30,264 nt of DNA from Stenotrophomonas sp. UBA2124. GTDB lineage: Bacteria > Pseudomonadota > Gammaproteobacteria > Xanthomonadales > Xanthomonadaceae. The DNA lies in assembly GCA_002329155.1 (NCBI GenBank), contig DCXY01000044.1, positions 1 to 30,264 of the forward strand. Reading direction: 5' to 3'. Both the position numbers and the translations under genes were made by a program. Position 1 is the first letter of the stretch. Every line of letters starts with the position of its first letter. Shown here piece by piece: positions 8,305 to 16,800 of the stretch. A model generated the notes under the pieces. The model was not told the DNA's origin, did not search any database, and saw only the letters and a list, made by a program, of their open reading frames with translations.

Positions 8305-9795
8305 TCAGGATGGTTGCCCATCAATAGGCGCGTTGCTCGGTTGCAGTCTAATACTTTGGAGCACCTGGATTTCCTGGTTTCCGCTGTAGTCCTGTTGACT
8401 CCACGAGGGCACCGATGCGTAGTGCCGAAAAGTTTGCTTGAATTCCTCTTCCTCGAAGAATCCCAAAAGGTTTCCATCATCTCTCTCGGAGAAAGGCAGG
8501 GCATAGACGTACATGTAGCACCCCAGTCGGAATTCACACAAGACATGGGGCATCTTCGAATGAGGCTCCTTGCGGATGTACAAAGTGATCTGGGCCGATG
8601 GGTCGGGAGGGAGCATTACCACTGCAGCGGCTATCTTCGGCAAAGGAGCTTCGGAAGATTCGCCATAGCGTACCCAACGGATCGTTTTCGCCAGTGCAGG
8701 AAGTTCTTGTTCTGGAATAACAGATAGGGCGATCTTGCTCAGAGCGCGGTAGAAACTCTGTGGGACTATGGGTTTTCCCGTTCCTAGTTGCGCAGTCAGT
8801 ACGCCGGAAGCATCCTCAGAGATTTTCTCGGATACAACGACCATCATCTTGTCGTTGTTGCCATCACGGAACAGCCTGCCCCCTGGGAATTTAACAGTAG
8901 GCAATGACCCGCGAGCTTCAATGCCGAGAAACACCCGCTGGATATTGAGAAGCTCGACAAGGGTGGGCTCGATCTTGTCTCCGAAATACTGATTGCAATC
9001 GTCACATTCGTCAGCGAGCTTGAGGTACTTGTTGCCCAGTGCGGCTGGAATGGCATGGGCCTCCTTATTGAATTGTGCTCCAGTCTTCCTTGAGTTGCCA
9101 CAAAATCGACAAGTTCTGTCTGCCTTCTTGGCATTGCCGATGTTGAAATGTTTGTCGGTTCGAGGCATGCACAAGTCATATTTCTCAAGCAAGCGCCCGA
9201 AGACCTGCAAGTGTTCATCTAGAGGTTGCTCTTGCGGATGATTGAGCTGGTGCAGTACCTGCTCATAGCGAAATTGCTCAGCCGTTGAGGACGGCGGCGT
9301 TGGCAGGAGCAGGAAGAACTCCCCGTCAGGCATGTCGTCGAGCATCTTGCGCAAGCGGAACAGATGTGGCGTTTTAGCCGCATGCCGATCGACGTAATCG
9401 TGGACCTTGTTCCTGAGTTCTGGCGTTGCGCACTGGATTGTGTCGATCGAAACCTTTGGAGGCTCGACTTTGCCAAAGATTGACGCAAAGTCGATCACTG
9501 GCCCGGCCGCTTCGGGGGTAAAAGTGACGATCAAGCCACTCGTCCCGCGCTCAGTCATGAACGTCCAATGAAAGCCATGACTAACGCCTGTCTCGGTAAA
9601 TAGCACACCCGCCGCTTCCAACGCTTGACGGATGGCAAGCGCGTTGTTTGGTATAGGACTGCGCTGCCCGCGTTCGAAGTCAGCGATCGTGGAGATTGCA
9701 ACCCCTGCCTTGGCGGCGAGATCTTGCTGCGACCAGCCGAGCAAGCTGCGCGCGGCACGAACTTGCTCCGGTCTTGGAATGGTTTCTGATGCCAT
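8305..9795 (-). CDS. XRE helix-turn-helix / HNH_5-like nuclease fusion protein
   Basis: This 496-residue protein starts at 9795. Residues about 8-65 form an XRE/Cro-type helix-turn-helix (motif WSQQDLAAKAGVAISTIADF, residues 21-40). A linker of about 160 residues with no family I recognise follows. Residues about 229-275 then carry a zinc/HNH_5-like module: C229-x2-C232, a KEAHAIP segment with H247, the ALGN tetrapeptide (252-255), C264-x2-C267 in a CDDCN context, and FG at 271-272. HNH_5 proteins are often DNA nucleases in defence or mobile-element settings; activity here is inferred. The C-terminal 220 residues are unassigned. Local GC is near 50 percent, clearly below the neighbours, suggesting recent transfer. 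It converges on the trb operon with a 35-base gap. An inverted repeat just upstream suggests self-repression. Confidence 0.8.
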   Translation of the reverse strand: MASETIPRPEQVRAARSLLGWSQQDLAAKAGVAISTIADFERGQRSPIPNNALAIRQALEAAGVLFTETGVSHGFHWTFMTERGTSGLIVTFTPEAAGPVIDFASIFGKVEPPKVSIDTIQCATPELRNKVHDYVDRHAAKTPHLFRLRKMLDDMPDGEFFLLLPTPPSSTAEQFRYEQVLHQLNHPQEQPLDEHLQVFGRLLEKYDLCMPRTDKHFNIGNAKKADRTCRFCGNSRKTGAQFNKEAHAIPAALGNKYLKLADECDDCNQYFGDKIEPTLVELLNIQRVFLGIEARGSLPTVKFPGGRLFRDGNNDKMMVVVSEKISEDASGVLTAQLGTGKPIVPQSFYRALSKIALSVIPEQELPALAKTIRWVRYGESSEAPLPKIAAAVVMLPPDPSAQITLYIRKEPHSKMPHVLCEFRLGCYMYVYALPFSERDDGNLLGFFEEEEFKQTFRHYASVPSWSQQDYSGNQEIQVLQSIRLQPSNAPIDGQPS

Positions 9796-9802
9796 AAAAC
9801 AC

Positions 9803-9827
9803 GATGTCAGTTAAAAAATATGACATC
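9803..9827. promoter_or_regulatory. Inverted-repeat operator candidate upstream of the HTH-HNH gene
   Basis: GATGTCA at 9803-9809 and TGACATC at 9821-9827 are perfect 7-bp inverted arms around an A/T-rich 11-base spacer. The repeat lies 8 bases upstream of the ATG at 9795 on the minus strand, in the position of a promoter or operator. XRE-type regulators commonly bind such palindromes to repress their own gene, so this is a likely target of the encoded helix-turn-helix domain. The repeat is directly visible; its function is inferred. Confidence 0.5.
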
Positions 9828-10150
9828 AATTATTCTATGAAAGAGTTTGGGAGTCAAGCCATGGGTCAAGCTGGGATGTGAAGAACTGGGCTATGCTGAC
9901 AACCTGCTGTTCGCAATGTCCATCGGTTTTCGATACCGATGCAACGCGACATGGCTTGCCACTGCGACGCTCCTATGTGGCTCCTAGACCACGAAGTCGC
10001 ACCTCTGCAAAGCAGCCTAAGAACGAGCTAACCTGCTGTCTCATATACAGTTTCAAGTTTTGCGTGAGCCGCATAAAAGACTTGACACCGGCCCTTTTTT
10101 GTGCCCTTGCCAGCTCCACTTACCAAAGCTGCCCGCAACTGCAGATTCAG
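9828..10150. other. Low-GC non-coding stretch, probable ICE/chromosome boundary zone
   Basis: No convincing gene is present. Short open frames occur but lack ribosome sites and recognisable sequence. Base composition stays close to that of the HTH-HNH gene and then rises into the TonB receptor gene. It lies between the conjugation operon plus its cargo-like neighbour and an ordinary chromosomal gene, so the right end of the putative ICE may be here. The left end is outside the window, so no direct repeat can be compared and no att site is claimed. Confidence 0.4.
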
Positions 10151-10151
10151 G

Positions 10152-10178
10152 TTGCAGACCCTTAACGGTATCTATACA
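10152..10178 (+). promoter_or_regulatory. Candidate sigma-70 promoter for the TonB-dependent receptor
   Basis: TTGCAG at 10152-10157 could serve as a -35 element and TATACA at 10173-10178 as a -10 element, with a 15-base spacer that is short of the 17-base optimum. It would give an untranslated leader of about 75 bases that includes the overlapping hairpins at 10194-10218. The match is moderate and unsupported by other evidence. Confidence 0.3.
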
Positions 10179-10193
10179 AATCTTACGACCTCA

Positions 10194-10218
10194 CCCACCT
10201 GGTGGGGCTTCGCCCACC
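10194..10218 (+). promoter_or_regulatory. Two mutually exclusive hairpins in the TonB receptor leader
   Basis: CCCACC (10194-10199) and GGTGGG (10201-10206) are inverted arms. The same GGTGGG is also a perfect inverted match to CCCACC at 10213-10218, with loop GCTTCG. The central arm can therefore pair with either side, a simple attenuator-like arrangement 44 bases before the start codon. Function is not established, and it could instead be a remnant of an intergenic repeat. Confidence 0.35.
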
Positions 10219-10261
10219 CCCGTGGCGGGCCTTGTAGTCCGGCATTCATAGGAGCTTTCCG

Positions 10262-13138
10262 ATGAAGTTGTCTTACCTACGCACCCACAGTTTGACCCGC
10301 GCTGTACAACTCTCCCTGCTGTTCGCCGCGCCTGGCCTGGCACTGGCCCAGGATGCTCCCCCTGAAGGGGCACGCACGCTGGATACCATCCAGGTCACCG
10401 GTACCCGCATCAAGAAAGCCGAGCTGGAAACCCAGGTTCCGGTGCAGGTACTTACCCGCGAAGCTATTGATCGAACCGGCTACACCTCGGTGGCCGATGT
10501 GGTGCAGCACCTCACCGCCAGCGGTGCATCGCTGAGCACCAAGCTCAACTCCAGCGGCAACTTCGGCTTTCCCCCTGACGGCGGCGGTGTAGGCGCCGGC
10601 GCGGCAACCGTGGACCTGCGCCACCTTGGCCCCAAGCGCGTGCTGGTGCTGGTGGACGGCATCCGCTGGGTCAATGAATCCTCCGGCTCGGGCGTGGGCT
10701 CGTCGGTGGACCTGAACACCATTCCGCTGGCGATGGTGGATCGCATCGAGGTGCTGGAGGACGGTGCCTCGTCCATCTATGGCTCCGATGCCATTGCCGG
10801 CGTGGTCAACATCATCACCCGCAAGGATGTGGACGGCGGCCGTGTCGAAGTACAGCACGGCGATTACAACCTGAAAGGCGGCGACACCAGCAGCGTGGAT
10901 TTCAGCTTCGGCCACACAGGCGACCGCGCGCAGTGGGTGGTGGGTGGCTCGTGGTTCAAGCAGAAGGAAATCGGCTCGGACCAGTACCTGTGGGCACGTG
11001 AACCGGTGCCGGGCACCGGCCTGGCCAACGGCAGCTCGGCCACGCCGCAGGGGCGGCTGGTGTTTGCCGACCCGGCCGGCAACGTCCACAACATCACCTC
11101 CAACAGCGGCGTGACCTCGCCGGTGTTCGACCCGTCGCAGACCGGCTGCGCGCGCACCGATGACTACCACTGCTTCGGCACGCCGGACCGTTACAACTTC
11201 GCGCCCAACAACCTGTTGCTCACGCCCAACGAGCGCAAGTCGGTGTTCGCCCAGGCACGCTTCGAGTTCACCCCGCAGCTGAGCGGCTGGTTCCGCGGCT
11301 TGTACAGCGAGCGTGAATCGGCCAACCGTGCGGCGCCGGAGCCGATCTTCCTGGGCACCGATGCGGGCGTGTACAACGACTGGGCCGAAAACAAGCTGGT
11401 GATCTCGGCCAACAACCCGTACAACCCCTTCGGTTTCGACCTGACCACCGTGGGCGATGATGCCAACCTGTTCCTGCTGGGCCGCCGCCCGGTGGAAGGC
11501 GGGCCGCGCCGCTACGAGCAGGACGTGAAGACCTGGTATGCCGCTGCCGGCCTGGAAGGCATGTTCGAGGTGAACCAGCGTGCGTGGAACTGGGACATCA
11601 GCGCGATGACCAGCCAGAGCAAGGCCGACCAGACCAATACCGGCAGCTACAACATCAAGCACATCAACCAGGCCCTGGGTGACCCGGCCGCGTGTGCCGC
11701 CATTGCCGGTTGTGTGCCGCTGAACATCTTTGGCGGGCCCGGCACCATCACCGCGGACATGCTGGCGTGGATATCACCGGTGGTGCGTGACAGCAGCAAG
11801 AACACCCTCAGCCAGGCCTCGGCCAACCTGACCGGTGAGCTGTTCGACAACTGGGCCGGGGCGGTGTCCTTCGCTGCCGGTGCCGAGTGGCGCCGCTACA
11901 AGGGCGAATACCACCCGGACCCGATCACCGTGGCCGGCGAGTACAACGGTGTGCCATCCGGCATCACCGTGGGCAGCTATTCGGTGAAGGAAGCCTACCT
12001 GGAGTTCGACGTGCCACTGGCGCGTGACGGCTTCTGGGGCAAGAGCGTGGACCTCAGCATCGCCGGGCGCTATTCAAGCTATTCCACCTTCGGTGGCACC
12101 AGCACCGGCAAGATCGGCCTGCGCTGGCAGCCGGCCGACGAACTGCTGCTGCGCATGTCCTTCGCACAGGGCTTCCGTGCGCCGTCCATCGGCGAGTTGT
12201 ACGGCACCTTGAGCCGCTTCGATGCAACCCTGGTGGACCCGTGCAACAACGATGCATCCACCACGCCCAAGTGCGTGGCCGATGGCGTGCCGCCGGGCTA
12301 TGAGCAGGTGAACCCGCAGATTTCGGTGGTCACCTCCGGCAACCGCAACCTGCAGCCGGAAGAAAGCCGCTCGTTCATGGCCGGTGCGGTGTGGAGCCCG
12401 GGTTGGGCGGAGAACAGCGCATGGGCCAGCAAGCTGGACCTGGGTGTCACTTTCTACCGGCACACCATCGACGGCGCCATCCAGGCACCGGATGCACAGT
12501 CCATCATGGACCGCTGCATCGACAGCCGCGACCCGGTGGCCTGCGCCAGCTACACCCGCAACGACCGCGGGCAGATCATCCGCTTCGAGGACATCCTGGC
12601 CAACCTGGGCACCATCAACACCAGTGGCTGGGATTTCAACGCGCACTGGCTGCTGCCGTCGGCCGGCTGGGGCCAGCTTGGCCTGGACTGGAAGGCAACC
12701 TGGGTGACGGACTACGAGCTGATCAATGAATCCGGCCAGGCCGAGCCGCGCCGCCCGGGCGTGGAAGTCAACGACAGTGCGATTCCGGAATGGAGCTCGA
12801 CGCTGACGGCGAACTGGGACTACCGCAACTGGAACGCGAACTGGAGCCTGCGTTACATCGACCGCGTGCGTGAACGCTGTGCCGGCGCAAATGGCTTTGC
12901 CATCTGCACCGACAGTGATGCCGACCTGCATTGGCTGGGTGGCACCACCTACCACGACGCGCAGGTCAGCTGGCGCACCGATGCGTGGATGAAGGGTTTG
13001 AAGATCACCGTGGGCATGAACAATGTCTTCGACAAGAACCCGCCGATCTGCCTGAGCTGCACCTTGAACGGTTATGACCCCGGCACCTATGACCTGCCGG
13101 GCCGTTACAGCTATGCGAAGTTGAGCCTGGATTTCTGA
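10262..13138 (+). CDS. TonB-dependent outer membrane receptor
   Basis: This 958-residue protein is a TonB-dependent receptor that imports a siderophore, metal chelate, sugar or other ligand across the outer membrane; the substrate cannot be read from the sequence. A signal peptide ends near ALA|QD (residue 29/30). A TonB-box-like DTIQVTG lies at 41-47. The plug domain runs from about 55 to 190 with hallmark segments VDLRHLGPKRVLVLVDG and RIEVLEDGASSIYGSDAIAG. The rest is a 22-strand-type barrel, with FRAPSIGELYG and a terminal aromatic signature ending LSLDF. An AGGAG ribosome site at 10250-10254 supports the ATG at 10262. Several paired cysteines lie in predicted extracellular loops. A strong terminator follows, so the gene is likely monocistronic. 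No partner transport genes are adjacent. Confidence 0.93.
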   Translation: MKLSYLRTHSLTRAVQLSLLFAAPGLALAQDAPPEGARTLDTIQVTGTRIKKAELETQVPVQVLTREAIDRTGYTSVADVVQHLTASGASLSTKLNSSGNFGFPPDGGGVGAGAATVDLRHLGPKRVLVLVDGIRWVNESSGSGVGSSVDLNTIPLAMVDRIEVLEDGASSIYGSDAIAGVVNIITRKDVDGGRVEVQHGDYNLKGGDTSSVDFSFGHTGDRAQWVVGGSWFKQKEIGSDQYLWAREPVPGTGLANGSSATPQGRLVFADPAGNVHNITSNSGVTSPVFDPSQTGCARTDDYHCFGTPDRYNFAPNNLLLTPNERKSVFAQARFEFTPQLSGWFRGLYSERESANRAAPEPIFLGTDAGVYNDWAENKLVISANNPYNPFGFDLTTVGDDANLFLLGRRPVEGGPRRYEQDVKTWYAAAGLEGMFEVNQRAWNWDISAMTSQSKADQTNTGSYNIKHINQALGDPAACAAIAGCVPLNIFGGPGTITADMLAWISPVVRDSSKNTLSQASANLTGELFDNWAGAVSFAAGAEWRRYKGEYHPDPITVAGEYNGVPSGITVGSYSVKEAYLEFDVPLARDGFWGKSVDLSIAGRYSSYSTFGGTSTGKIGLRWQPADELLLRMSFAQGFRAPSIGELYGTLSRFDATLVDPCNNDASTTPKCVADGVPPGYEQVNPQISVVTSGNRNLQPEESRSFMAGAVWSPGWAENSAWASKLDLGVTFYRHTIDGAIQAPDAQSIMDRCIDSRDPVACASYTRNDRGQIIRFEDILANLGTINTSGWDFNAHWLLPSAGWGQLGLDWKATWVTDYELINESGQAEPRRPGVEVNDSAIPEWSSTLTANWDYRNWNANWSLRYIDRVRERCAGANGFAICTDSDADLHWLGGTTYHDAQVSWRTDAWMKGLKITVGMNNVFDKNPPICLSCTLNGYDPGTYDLPGRYSYAKLSLDF

Positions 13139-13158
13139 GCCGGGCAGATGTTTGAACA

Positions 13159-13190
13159 ACGAAGGGAGCCGCAAGGCTCCCTTCGTTTTC
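13159..13190 (+). terminator. Rho-independent terminator after the TonB receptor
   Basis: ACGAAGGGAGCC (13159-13170), loop GCAA (13171-13174) and GGCTCCCTTCGT (13175-13186) form a perfect 12-bp stem with a GNRA tetraloop, followed by TTTC. It begins 20 bases after the receptor stop. On the minus strand the downstream sequence is only weakly T-rich, so it may also serve the convergent MAPEG gene, but less efficiently. Confidence 0.85.
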
Positions 13191-13220
13191 TGCCGTTGTG
13201 CGGTGGGTACGGCCTGCTGC

Positions 13221-13598
13221 TCAGCGCAGGATGGCGCCGGCCAGGCCCATCAGCACCAGCACCATCACCGGCAGCATCGACAGGGCGAAGCCGAGCGCGC
13301 GGCTGGCCGGTGCGACCACATAGGCACGCCAGTAGATGAAGCGCCCGATGAGATAGACGGCGCCGATGCCGGCAACCCATTCGGCTGGCCAGAAGCGGGC
13401 GGCGACGAACAGCGCCGGCAGCAGCGCGATCATCAGCTCCAGCGTGTTCATCTGCACGCGGTAGGTGCGCTCGAAACCTTCATGGCCGGTGACCGCCGGT
13501 GCCTTCACGCCGTACTTGCCCCGCGCACGGCCCACCAGTGCGCCGAAGAACAGGAACTGGACCACGACCAGCATGGCGATGATTTCTACATAGTGCAT
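13221..13598 (-). CDS. MAPEG-family small integral membrane protein
   Basis: This 125-residue protein starts at the ATG at 13598 (MHYVEIIAML), supported by an AGGAG ribosome site just upstream on the minus strand. A longer open frame to 13766 runs through a repeat and is not used. It shows the MAPEG pattern of four hydrophobic helices: about 3-22, 52-69, 72-92 and 99-122. Family-like features are a GxxxGRARGKYGVKAP-type segment after helix 1, and an RTYRVQMNTLE segment (residues 44-54) before helix 2, matching the conserved helix-2 motif of MAPEG eicosanoid/glutathione proteins. Bacterial members are membrane proteins often assumed to act in glutathione-dependent detoxification, but the substrate is unknown. 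It lies downstream of jetC on the same strand, with a repeat-bearing gap of 236 bases. Confidence 0.85.
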   Translation of the reverse strand: MHYVEIIAMLVVVQFLFFGALVGRARGKYGVKAPAVTGHEGFERTYRVQMNTLELMIALLPALFVAARFWPAEWVAGIGAVYLIGRFIYWRAYVVAPASRALGFALSMLPVMVLVLMGLAGAILR

Positions 13599-13681
13599 GG
13601 GCTTCTCCTGTCGGTTGCAGCCATGGTCGCGCAGTGGCGTGTGCGGGGGAAGGGTTGAGAGTCGCTGCGTGCGTTGCTGTT

Positions 13682-13710
13682 GTAGCCCGGGTAAGCGCAG
13701 CGCACCCGGG
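13682..13710. repeat. GTAG-headed REP-like hairpin
   Basis: GTAG (13682-13685) is followed by CCCGGGT (13686-13692), AA, GCG, CAG, CGC and ACCCGGG (13704-13710). The arms pair as a 10-bp stem with an AA bulge and a three-base loop. A GTAG head plus an imperfect palindrome is the layout of the REP elements described in Stenotrophomonas maltophilia (SMAG). Membership of that family is inferred from layout, not from alignment. Confidence 0.55.
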
Positions 13711-13753
13711 AGGTGCGGATGTGATGGATTTCGGCGAAGGGCGCCCCCCATCC

Positions 13754-13789
13754 GCCCTTCGGGCACCTTCCCCCGCTTGCGGGGGAAGG
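13754..13789. repeat. Double-palindrome repeat, intergenic copy
   Basis: A 4-bp hairpin GCCC-TTC-GGGC (13754-13764), a single A, then CCTTCCCCCGC-TT-GCGGGGGAAGG (13766-13789) with perfect 11-bp arms. The same geometry (4-bp stem, TTC loop, A, 11-bp arms with a 2-base loop) occurs inside recD at 22040-22075. It lies 46 bases past the jetC stop and could act as a message-stabilising 3' hairpin, but no T-run follows on the minus strand. Confidence 0.65.
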
Positions 13790-13834
13790 GACAAGCAAGT
13801 GCACGTGGCCCTGAAGCTTGGGCTGCCGTGGCAT

Positions 13835-16800
13835 TTATGCCGGGGTCTTGCTCTTGGCCGCGGCCTTCTTCGCCGGCTTCTTCGCTGCCGGTACCTTGTC
13901 GGCGGTTGGCTTGGCCTTGCGCTTTTCAGGTGCGGCCTTCTTCGTCTCGGCAGCGGCGTCTGCGGGTGCTTCGGCTTCGGCCGGTGCTTCAACAGGCGTG
14001 GTCGGCGTGGCCACTTCCGCCTGCGTTGCTTCAGCAGCATCCACCGACGCAGCCGACGACAGCGCCGCGACTTCCGCATCGCTCTGCGCGCGGGCGGCGG
14101 CGCCACGGGCGCGGGCCGGGAGTTTGAGGCGGTTGCCTTCTTCGTCGTACTCGATCAGCAGCACGCCCGAATCGTGACGGCCACTGATCTCGACGAAGCA
14201 TGCGCCACCGATGAACGGCTCCAGCGTCATCACCGACTTCAACGGCGTGGCGACCACCATCTGGAAACCGAAGTTCTCGAAAATGTTCATCGCCAGTGCG
14301 GTGAACTCGTTGTCGGCCTTGTCGAAGGCTTCGTCCAGCACCACGGCGGCGTAGCGCGGCAGTTCGCCGTCCTCGCCACCGAGCTGGTAGCGCAGCGCGG
14401 CGGCAAGGCAGGTGGTGGCCAGCTTCTGGCGCTGGCCACCGGACTTGCCCGCACCGCTGCGGTAGATCTCCACCTGCTCGCGGGTGTCGGCATCCAGCTC
14501 GACGCCGATGAACTCGACGTGCTGGCGCACGTCCAGCACCTGCTCGCGCCAGCGGCGCAACTCCGGCTCCTGCGCGCCGAGGCGGCGCACCAGATCACGC
14601 AGCACGTTGAACTGCGACTCGGCCAGCGAGCGGTCCTCGGTCTGCTGGTGGGTGAGCACGGCGCGCAGCTGCAGCTGGAAATCCTGCACTTCAGGCAGGC
14701 GGCGGTCACTGACGTCGATGGCGAGCACGGTGCCGCGGTTGAAGGCGACCTGCTCCAGCGAGGCGTTGACCTCGTCCATGCGCTGCTTGATCGCCTTGTG
14801 CGCTTCAGCGGTGTGGCGCTGCAGGGCCAGCAGGTTGTTCTTGCTCTGGGTCTGCAGCAGCTCGAAGAAGCGCCCTTCGTGACGCGGCAGGCCGTCGCTT
14901 TCCAGACGCTGCAGACGCGCGAGGAAATCATCGGCACTGCCCAGCGACACGGTGAAATCACCGGAGTCTTCCGGCCACTGCTGGCAATACTTGCGGAAGC
15001 AGTCCAGCAGGTGCTGGGTGAGCTTGGCATCGCGGCCCTGGCTCTGGCCGAGTTCTTCGGACAGGCCGCGCTCGATCACGCGGAAGTGGCTTTCCAGCGT
15101 GTCCAGGTTGAAGCCCGGCAGTACCTGCAGGCGTGCGCCGAGGCCATCACGCTGCATGTCGGTGAGTGGCGCGCTGGCCACGCGGGCGGCACCGTTGTCA
15201 CGCTGCTGTTCCAGACGCACACGTTCGCGCGAGAGCTGGGCACGCTCCAGCCGCACGTCTTCATAGGTGCGCATGGCCTGATCGCGCAGGCCGCGGGTGA
15301 GCTCGATCTGCTGGCCGACGCGCGCCAGTGCGTTGTCGCCTTCGCGCAGGTCCACCAGCTGTTCGTCGATGTCGCCCAGGCGCTGCAGGCGCGGCCCGAT
15401 ATCGATCTCGTCCCAATCACGCTCGACCAGCACGCGCGCGGCCAGCTGCTTCTCCTGCCCGCTCTCGCGCTGCTTGCGCAGCATGGCCACGTCGGATTCG
15501 CTGCGCGCGATGCGCTGCGCCAGCTCCTGGCCTTCACGCTCGAACACGCGGCGCTTGTCGCGGTTGTCGTGGCCCAGCATCCAACGCTTGCGGTCGTTGA
15601 CCGCGTGGCGGTCGTCCTTTTCGTAACGGTCGCCGGGGTGCTTGATCTGGCCTTCGCGGGTGATGGCGCGGTCTTCGTTGCGCAGCTGGCCGGCGTTCTC
15701 CACACAGGTGTAGTCGAAACGGCGCAGCAGTTCGTTGTAGACCCAGTCGCCGAAGGCGTGGTCGCGCAGCTGCAGCTTGTGGATCAGCGAACGCTTGTCC
15801 GGCTCGCGCGAATGCAGCAGCTCGTTGTCGCGCACACGGAAGTACACCAGTTTGGTGCCCAGGTGAGTGCGGTTGGCCCACTCGGCCACCTGGCTGTGGT
15901 GCTTCTCATCCACCAGCAGCGACTGCGCGAAACCGTGCAGCACGCGCTCGATGGCGCCGCGCCAACCGATCTGGTCCTCGCGCACCTGGATCAGTTCGCC
16001 GACAAAGGGCAGCACCGATTCCGGCAGGCCGGTGTCTTCGCACATGCGCGAACGCAGCTGCTGCAGCGGTGCGGGAATGGAGCTGGGCGCGGACTTGAGC
16101 GAATCCAGTTCCACGCGCAGCGCGGCGAAACGCTTTTCGTCTTCGCGGCGCTCGGCCATGCGCTCGGCGATGGCGTCGTCCACGGTGCCGGCGCCGTCAC
16201 GGCTGCCGTCGATCAGCGCACGCGCCTGTTCGATCTGTTCGGCGAAACCGGTGGCGGTATCGGCCAGCGACATGCCCAGCTGACGGCAGGCGCTTTCCAG
16301 CTGTTTGCGGCGGCGAGAGCGTTCTTCGACCTCGCGCTCCACGCGCACACGTTCGCGCTCCAGCTCCTCGATGCGCTCACCGCCCTGCTCGCGCTGCTGG
16401 CGTTCCAGTTCCACCAGCTTCTGTTCGTGGTTGTCCAAGGCCTGCCGGCGCTGGCCTTCCTCGCCCATCAGGCCGCGGTCGAGTACCTCCACTTCCTTCA
16501 GGCGCTCGTTGACCAGCTCCAGCCGCATCTCTTCGCGGTAGCCGTCGATGCCGATCTGCAGGTCGCGCAGGTTGGCCACACCCTTGCGCAGCTCGGTCAG
16601 CTCGTGGTGGTACTCGCGCGCCGGGCTCAGGGTTTCCACCTGGCGGCGTGCGGTGACCACGGCATGGTGCGCGCCGTCGAGTTCGGCGAAATCTTCCACC
16701 AGTCGGTCGGCGGCCTCAAACGTGCGCGGCTCCTCAAGCATGAAGCCCCGCAGGAAGGCGTTGAGGTCGCCCAGGTTCTTGGCCGACTGGGTCTTGTGCA

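Noticed and set aside
10093..10100. TTTTTTGT tract as a possible ICE attachment site
   Set aside because: T-rich runs are not diagnostic and the left end is not in the window, so no direct repeat can be shown.
9878..10165. Short plus-strand frame in the low-GC spacer
   Set aside because: No ribosome site, no recognisable sequence and an unlikely amino-acid composition; treated as non-coding.
13599..13766. N-terminal extension of the MAPEG protein
   Set aside because: The extension translates palindromic repeat sequence, and a good ribosome site supports the internal ATG at 13598.
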